Shown: positions 16,664 to 20,964 of the stretch, one piece after another
Layout: each line of letters opens with the position of its first letter
Position numbering within the stretch: position 1 is the first letter of the stretch
NCBI GenBank assembly: GCA_947374535.1
Contig: CANCCJ010000040.1
Coordinates: 1 to 20,964 of the forward strand
Reading direction: 5' to 3'
Source of the DNA: Comamonadaceae bacterium
GTDB lineage: Bacteria > Pseudomonadota > Gammaproteobacteria > Burkholderiales > Burkholderiaceae
Length of the DNA stretch: 20,964 nucleotides
Program-made: the position numbers and the translations under genes
Notes under the pieces: model-generated
The model's database searches: none
Told to the model about the DNA's origin: nothing
What the model saw: only the letters and a program-made list of their open reading frames with translations

Positions 16664-17454
16664 CTTAAAACCGCACTGAAAAGTTGGTCAAAGTTACGAC
16701 TGGTGGCCTCTGCCACCGACTCAACTGAGATGCCTTTGATTTCGGCAATTTGCCTTGCCACAAACGGCACGTAGGACGGGTTGTTGGTCTTGCCTCGGTG
16801 CGGTACGGGCGCCAAATAGGGGCTGTCGGTCTCGATCAAGATGCGGTCCATGGGGACAAACTTGGCGACATCGCGCAGATCTTGGGCATTTTTGAAGGTC
16901 AGGATGCCTGAAAACGAAATGTAAAGCCCAAGGTCTAGGCCCGCACGGGCCACGTCTGCGGTTTCGGTGAAGCAGTGAAACACGCCCCCTGCACTGCCTG
17001 CTGATCCATCTTCGCCCTGCTCTTTCAAAATCGCCACGGTGTCCGCCGATGAGCTGCGGGTGTGAATGACCAAGGGCAGCTGGGTTTGTTGGGCAGCTTG
17101 AATGTGGATGCGAAAGCGGTTGCGTTGCCATTCCATGTCGGCCACTGTGCGCTCCCCCAAACGGAAATAGTCGAGACCGGTTTCGCCAATGCCCACCACT
17201 TTGGGCAGTTTGGCGCGGGTCAACAAGTCTTCTAAAGTGGGTTCTTGCACGCCTTCGTTGTCAGGGTGCACGCCCACGGTGGCCCAGAAGTTGTCGAACT
17301 GGGTCGCCAACGCATGTACTTCAGGAAAACGCTCCAGCGTGGTACTGATGACCAAGGCGCGTGTGACGTGAGCCTTGGCCATGTCATCGCGGATGGTGTG
17401 GATGTTTTCAACCAGCTCTGGAAAGTTCAGGTGGCAATGGGAATCGGTGAACAT
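16660..17454 (-). CDS. TatD-family metal-dependent hydrolase (YcfH-like)
   Basis: TatD proteins are TIM-barrel metallohydrolases with 3'-5' DNase activity reported for some members; the YcfH branch lies beside holB in many proteobacteria. Metal ligands are all visible in 264 residues: His 6 and His 8 (DSHCHL), Glu 91 (GIGETGLDY), His 131 (VIHTRSS), His 160 (VFHCFTE) and Asp 210 (LIETDSPYLAP). Other family marks are GVHPDNE and the C-terminal HRGKTNNPSYVPFVA. It starts 12 bases after the holB stop and overlaps the ankyrin start. In several relatives a PilZ-domain gene sits between holB and tatD; none is present here. Confidence 0.95.
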   Translation of the reverse strand: MFTDSHCHLNFPELVENIHTIRDDMAKAHVTRALVISTTLERFPEVHALATQFDNFWATVGVHPDNEGVQEPTLEDLLTRAKLPKVVGIGETGLDYFRLGERTVADMEWQRNRFRIHIQAAQQTQLPLVIHTRSSSADTVAILKEQGEDGSAGSAGGVFHCFTETADVARAGLDLGLYISFSGILTFKNAQDLRDVAKFVPMDRILIETDSPYLAPVPHRGKTNNPSYVPFVARQIAEIKGISVESVAEATSRNFDQLFSAVLR

Positions 17455-17466
17455 AGGTTTAGGTCA

Positions 17467-18501
17467 TTACTCTTTGGCGCGCAAAGCAGTCTGGGCTCTT
17501 GCGATCAGGGCATCAAACATCAAGCCGGCGTTGTAGGGGTGCTCAGAAGTGCGGGCGGCATCCATGAGGTCTTTGGACCATTGGGTGAGCGATTCCAATG
17601 TGCCTGCCAAGGGTAAATCTGTCGTCGTAAAAAAGCGTGGTTCAGCGCCTGTGCGCAAAGCCAGCAAGTCGTGACACAGCTTTTGCAACATGGCAATGGC
17701 TTGCGATGGCGTGACGCCAGACACCGCGCCCACATCGCCGCGCAACACGGCTTTGGGCAGGCCAGCCCAAATGGCGGCTTTGAGGCCGCCATTGGCCAAG
17801 CCCAGCGCGTCTTCCGGGCGGCCCCCAGCAGCGCGCAGCAACACAGCTGCATCTGCGGCGGGTACGCCTTGAGTTTGCAGCCAAGCCAAGGCCTCGACCT
17901 CGGTGGGCCAAGTCATGGTGTGGGTTTGACAGCGGCTGCGGATGGTGGGTAGCAGCTGATGGGCGGCTTCGCTGGCCAGCACAAAACGGCATTCGCCCGG
18001 TGGCTCTTCGAGGGTTTTGAGGATGGTGTTGGCCGTCACATGGTTCATGCGCTCGGCGGGGTAGAAAAACACCACTTTGGTGGAGCCTCCCGAGCGGGTT
18101 TGCTGGCTAAAAGCCACCATGTCGCGTGCGGCTTCGACGCGAATTTCTTTGCTGGGCTTGCGCTTTTTGTCGTCGAGGTCTTTTTGAGTTTTCTCGTCCA
18201 GTGGCCAGCCCAGCTCTAGCGCCAAGGCTTCGGGCATCAACGTGCGCAGGTCGGCATGGGTGCGCACATCCACGGCGTGGCAGCTGCGGCATTGGTAGCA
18301 CGCGCCCTGCTTGGTTGACGCTTCGCACAACCAAGCGCGTGCCAGTTCTAGGCCGAGTGTGTATTGGCCTAGACCCGATGGGCCTTGTAGCAGCCAAGCA
18401 TGGCCACGTCGTTCTAACAAGGTGGTGAGCTGGCCTTGCAGCCAAGGACTCAGCACAGGCCGTAGATGTGTGCCGGTGGCGTGTGGGGTGGCTTCGGTCA
18501 T
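17467..18501 (-). CDS. holB: DNA polymerase III subunit delta'
   Basis: Delta' is the stator of the clamp loader that places the beta clamp on DNA. The 344-residue protein shows a degenerate Walker A, LLQGPSGLGQYTLG (residues 37-50, Lys replaced by Gln), consistent with a subunit that does not hydrolyse ATP. A zinc-binding set follows: Cys 59, 68, 71 and 74 (CYQCRSC), then VVFFYPAERMNHVTANTILKTLEEPP and the SRC motif IRSRCQT at 188-193. A charged linker near residues 102-120 (EKTQKDLDDKKRKPSKE) is an insert relative to E. coli. It lies 13 bases downstream of tmk and 12 upstream of tatD, in the classic tmk-holB-tatD operon. Confidence 0.95.
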   Translation of the reverse strand: MTEATPHATGTHLRPVLSPWLQGQLTTLLERRGHAWLLQGPSGLGQYTLGLELARAWLCEASTKQGACYQCRSCHAVDVRTHADLRTLMPEALALELGWPLDEKTQKDLDDKKRKPSKEIRVEAARDMVAFSQQTRSGGSTKVVFFYPAERMNHVTANTILKTLEEPPGECRFVLASEAAHQLLPTIRSRCQTHTMTWPTEVEALAWLQTQGVPAADAAVLLRAAGGRPEDALGLANGGLKAAIWAGLPKAVLRGDVGAVSGVTPSQAIAMLQKLCHDLLALRTGAEPRFFTTTDLPLAGTLESLTQWSKDLMDAARTSEHPYNAGLMFDALIARAQTALRAKE

Positions 18502-18514
18502 GTGGCGTTGGTGT

Positions 18515-19156
18515 TCAACTTGTGCTCAACCAGCCGCGCTGCACCAAGGTGTCATGCAGTTGCTGCCACACGGCTTCGCGGGTTTGGGCGCCGTCGAGGC
18601 GCACAAAGCGTTGGGCGTCGGCTTGTGCGCGAGCCGCATAGCCGTCGGACACTTTTTGAAAAAACGCCACAGGCTGCGCTTCAAAGCGGTCCGGCACACG
18701 GGCTCCGGCCAAGCGAACGGCAGCAATGGCGGGATCGAGTTCAAACCACACGGTCACATCGGGTTGGCGCAAACCATTTGGACTCGCTTGAACCCAGTTT
18801 TCGAGTTGTTGCAGCACGCCCAAATCAAAACCGCGTCCGCTGCCTTGGTAGGCAAAGGTGGCGTCGGTGAAGCGGTCGCACAGCACCACATCGCCTCGGG
18901 CCAATGCGGGTTCAATCACATTTTGCAGGTGGTCGCGGCGGGCGGCGAAGATCAACAGGGCTTCGGTTAACGCGTCCATCGCGTCGTGCAGCACCATCGC
19001 GCGCAGTTTCTCGGCCAAAGGTGTGCCGCCGGGTTCGCGGGTGAGCGTGACTTGGCGGCCCTGCGCTTTGAACGCAGCGGCCAGACCATCGATGTGCGTG
19101 GACTTACCCGCACCGTCGATGCCCTCAAAACTGATGAACAGACCTGTTTTTGTCAT
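18515..19156 (-). CDS. tmk: Thymidylate kinase
   Basis: Tmk phosphorylates dTMP to dTDP, needed for DNA synthesis. The 213-residue product has the P-loop [11 protein letters not shown] (residues 10-20), the [14 protein letters not shown] segment, the [19 protein letters not shown] helix, the [16 protein letters not shown] motif (94-109), and the VTVWFELDP strand followed by the LID region VPDRFE. All substrate-binding landmarks are intact. It starts six bases after the mltG stop and precedes holB, as in many proteobacteria. Confidence 0.97.
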   Translation of the reverse strand: MTKTGLFISFEGIDGAGKSTHIDGLAAAFKAQGRQVTLTREPGGTPLAEKLRAMVLHDAMDALTEALLIFAARRDHLQNVIEPALARGDVVLCDRFTDATFAYQGSGRGFDLGVLQQLENWVQASPNGLRQPDVTVWFELDPAIAAVRLAGARVPDRFEAQPVAFFQKVSDGYAARAQADAQRFVRLDGAQTREAVWQQLHDTLVQRGWLSTS

Positions 19157-19162
19157 AGCCCG

Positions 19163-20158
19163 CTATTTTGCCTGTCGTTGGTAGCGATTGACGGCTGCGT
19201 TGTGCTCTTCCAGCGTGGCACTGAAGTAGCTGGTGCCGTCGCCTTTGGCTACAAAGTAAAGCGCATTGCTTGCGGCGGGCTGCACGGCGGCTTTGAGCGC
19301 ATTGCGTCCGGGCATGGCGATGGGCGTGGGGGGCAGACCTTTGCGGGTGTAGGTGTTCCAAGGGTGGTCGGCGCGTAAATCGGCGCGGCGCAAGTTGCCG
19401 TTGAACTCGTCAAACATGCCGTAAATCACGGTCGGGTCGGTTTGCAGCGGCATGCCCACGGCCAAGCGGTTGTGGAACACGCGGCTGATGGTGGTGCGGT
19501 CACTTTCGCGGCCTGTTTCTTTTTCGATGATGCTGGCCAAGATGAGCGCTTCGTCGATGGTTTTCACCTGAATGTCTGGGTTGCGTTGCCCCCAAGCAGC
19601 CGCCAATTGTTTGTTCATGGCATTGGCGGCGCGCGCCATCACATGCAGCTCAGACGCACCTTTGCCGTAGGTGTAGGTGTCGGGGAAAAAGCGACCTTCT
19701 GGGGCCACACCCTGCATACCCAGTTTGGCCATGAGCTCGTCATCGCTTAATTCTTTGGTGTCGTGCTTGAGGCCCTCCGCTTTCGCCAACGCAGTGCGGA
19801 ATTGGCGAAACGTCCAGCCGTCAATCAGGCTGATGGCTTTGAGGCTTTCTTTACCTCGGCTGAGTTTGCGTAGCAAATCGAGTGGCGTGTTGCCTTCGCT
19901 TAGCTCGTAGCTCCCCGCACGCAGCTTGCGCGATTGGCCACTGACCCTAAAAAACGCATACAAAACAAGGGGTTGCACATTCACGCCAGCATCAGCCACA
20001 GCTTGTGCAATGCCGCGCACGGGAGTTTGAGGCTCGATAGACACATCCACTGTGGGCGTAGGCAACGACATGGGCGTCAACACCCACCAGCCAGACGCAG
20101 CCACCAACAAAAGTGCCAGACTCAACACGATCCAAAAGATTTGTTTGATTGTTTTCAT
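19163..20158 (-). CDS. mltG: Endolytic peptidoglycan transglycosylase MltG (YceG)
   Basis: MltG cleaves nascent glycan strands internally and sets their length. The 331-residue protein has an N-terminal membrane anchor (IFWIVLSLALLLVAASGWWV, residues 7-26), a LysM-like region near 45-125 that includes KLRAGSYELSEGNTPLDLL, and the YceG catalytic domain. That domain carries FFPDTYTYGKG, the signature LILASIIEKETGRESDR (205-221, containing the catalytic Glu), the LQTDPTVIYGM segment, and NTYTRKGLPPTPIAMPGRNA. The ORF extends upstream to a GTG inside ygfZ, but ATG 20158 gives the normal N-terminus. It is the first gene of the minus-strand operon. Its start is 23 bases from the divergent ygfZ start, with a TATCAT -10-like element nine bases upstream and no Shine-Dalgarno sequence. 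Confidence 0.95.
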   Translation of the reverse strand: MKTIKQIFWIVLSLALLLVAASGWWVLTPMSLPTPTVDVSIEPQTPVRGIAQAVADAGVNVQPLVLYAFFRVSGQSRKLRAGSYELSEGNTPLDLLRKLSRGKESLKAISLIDGWTFRQFRTALAKAEGLKHDTKELSDDELMAKLGMQGVAPEGRFFPDTYTYGKGASELHVMARAANAMNKQLAAAWGQRNPDIQVKTIDEALILASIIEKETGRESDRTTISRVFHNRLAVGMPLQTDPTVIYGMFDEFNGNLRRADLRADHPWNTYTRKGLPPTPIAMPGRNALKAAVQPAASNALYFVAKGDGTSYFSATLEEHNAAVNRYQRQAK

Positions 20159-20181
20159 CAAGCGGGCATGATAATTCACCC
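20159..20181. promoter_or_regulatory. 23-base divergent mltG/ygfZ promoter gap with overlapping -10-like elements
   Basis: GATAAT (20170-20175, plus strand) ends six bases before the ygfZ ATG, and TATCAT (20173-20168, minus strand) ends nine bases before the mltG ATG. They share four base pairs. Each matches TATAAT at five of six positions. A plus-strand TTGATT at 20145-20150 could be a -35 with a long 19-base spacer; no good minus-strand -35 is visible. Both transcripts would be leaderless or nearly so. Confidence 0.45.
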
Positions 20182-20964
20182 ATGTCTTTGAACACCTTTT
20201 CACCCTCAATGCCCTTGAACGGCATCGCACCCCTGCCCCACCTCGGCATCATCCGCGTAGCGGGCGCAGACGCCGCCAATTTCTTACACAACCAGCTCAC
20301 CAACGATGTGCTGTTGATGAAAGACGGCCAATGTCGTCTCGCCGCGTTTTGTAACGCCAAGGGCCGCATGCAGGCCAGCTTTGTGGTTTACAAACACTCA
20401 GCCGAAGAAGTGCTGCTGATTTGCCGCCAAGACTTGATCACCCAAACCGTCAAACGTTTGTCAATGTTTGTGATGCGTGCCAAAGCCAAACTGAGCGACG
20501 CCAGCGACGAGTTTCAGCTACTGGGTTTGGCAGGTGATTTGGTGGCACAGGTCTTGAGCGGCGCACTGACCGCAGGCTCGACTCTCGAGCCTTGGCAACG
20601 CCACGCAATTGGAGCCGCCGATGTGCTCACCCTCTATCCCGCCTTGGGCCAGCCCCGAGCACTTTGGCTTGCCCCCAAAAACGAAGCTGCCCCCGCAGGA
20701 CCTGCGATGAGCGCCGAGTTGTGGCAAGTCGGCGAAGTCATGAGTGGCATTGCGTGGGTCGAGCTTGCCACTTTCGAGGCCTTTGTGCCGCAGATGCTCA
20801 ACTACGAATCGGTGGATGGCGTGAACTTCAAAAAAGGCTGCTACCCCGGCCAAGAAGTCGTAGCCCGAAGCCAGTTCCGTGGCACTCTGAAGCGCCGCGC
20901 ATTCATAGCCCAAAGTGCCGTGCCAATGGCGGCCGGCCAAGAGGTGTTTTCAAGCCTAGATGCC
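20182..20964 (+). CDS. ygfZ: YgfZ/GcvT-like folate-binding protein, 3' end missing
   Basis: YgfZ is a tetrahydrofolate-dependent protein that helps maintain certain Fe-S enzymes, such as the tRNA-modifying MiaB. 261 codons are present and the frame is open to the window edge. Landmarks are LGIIRVAGADAANFLHNQLT, the CRLAAFCNAKGRMQASFVVY segment, LNYESVDGVNFKKGCYPGQE with the conserved KGCYxGQE motif (Cys 220), and VVARSQFRGTLKRRAF. E. coli YgfZ is about 326 residues, so some 50-60 residues are cut off. ATG 20182 gives MSLNTFSPSMPLNG; an in-frame ATG at 20209 is an alternative start. It is divergent from mltG. No Shine-Dalgarno sequence precedes either start. Confidence 0.93.
   Translation, partial: MSLNTFSPSMPLNGIAPLPHLGIIRVAGADAANFLHNQLTNDVLLMKDGQCRLAAFCNAKGRMQASFVVYKHSAEEVLLICRQDLITQTVKRLSMFVMRAKAKLSDASDEFQLLGLAGDLVAQVLSGALTAGSTLEPWQRHAIGAADVLTLYPALGQPRALWLAPKNEAAPAGPAMSAELWQVGEVMSGIAWVELATFEAFVPQMLNYESVDGVNFKKGCYPGQEVVARSQFRGTLKRRAFIAQSAVPMAAGQEVFSSLDA

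Overview
The window looks like a chromosomal core region of a beta-proteobacterium of the Burkholderiales, most likely Comamonadaceae (Limnohabitans/Rhodoferax-like). The reasons are moderate-to-high GC, the recognisable protein style (TadA with an alpha/beta-hydrolase-type C-terminus, a DUF6352-type protein, a divergent smpB / ratA-rnfH pair) and the mltG-tmk-holB-tatD order. The genus is an inference from remembered family resemblance, not from a search. I see no insertion sequence, phage gene, CRISPR array, tRNA or rRNA. No gene-free stretch exceeds 300 bases; the longest is about 195 bases, before the glycine-zipper gene.

Layout. (1) 2-3467, plus strand: the 3' part of an exbD-type gene, closed by a strong terminator; a secreted TPR protein; a LacI-family regulator; and murI (glutamate racemase) overlapping the regulator's stop. 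(2) 3515-5932: a large YgiQ-type radical SAM protein, separated from murI by a strong hairpin and followed by a hairpin shared with the convergent smpB. (3) 5974-8327: smpB (minus) divergent from ratA-rnfH-DUF6352 (plus). (4) 8435-11971: guaB, terminator, guaA and a stand-alone infA, that is GMP synthesis next to translation initiation factor IF-1. (5) 11997-15174: a PaiB-type FMN-binding protein, tadA with a decayed hydrolase tail, a family-16-like methyltransferase with a disturbed 5' end, and an LD-carboxypeptidase. (6) 15370-15993: an exported glycine-zipper protein, ending 4 bases from a convergent ankyrin gene. (7) 20158 down to 15998, minus strand: a tight operon mltG-tmk-holB-tatD-ankyrin. 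(8) 20182-20964: divergent ygfZ, cut by the window end.

How they work together. The content is mostly housekeeping: cell-wall precursor and peptidoglycan turnover (murI, ldcA, mltG), DNA replication and nucleotides (tmk, holB, guaB, guaA), translation and RNA quality control (smpB, infA, tadA), and Fe-S/quinone-linked functions (ratA, rnfH, ygfZ). The first genes probably belong to a TonB-energised uptake locus with its own LacI regulator.

No clear new multi-gene system is visible. The most unusual points are the hydrolase domain on TadA that has lost its nucleophile elbow; the methyltransferase whose N-terminus appears split across frames just after tadA; overlapping -10 elements that may serve near-leaderless divergent mltG and ygfZ; and alternative hairpins upstream of infA.
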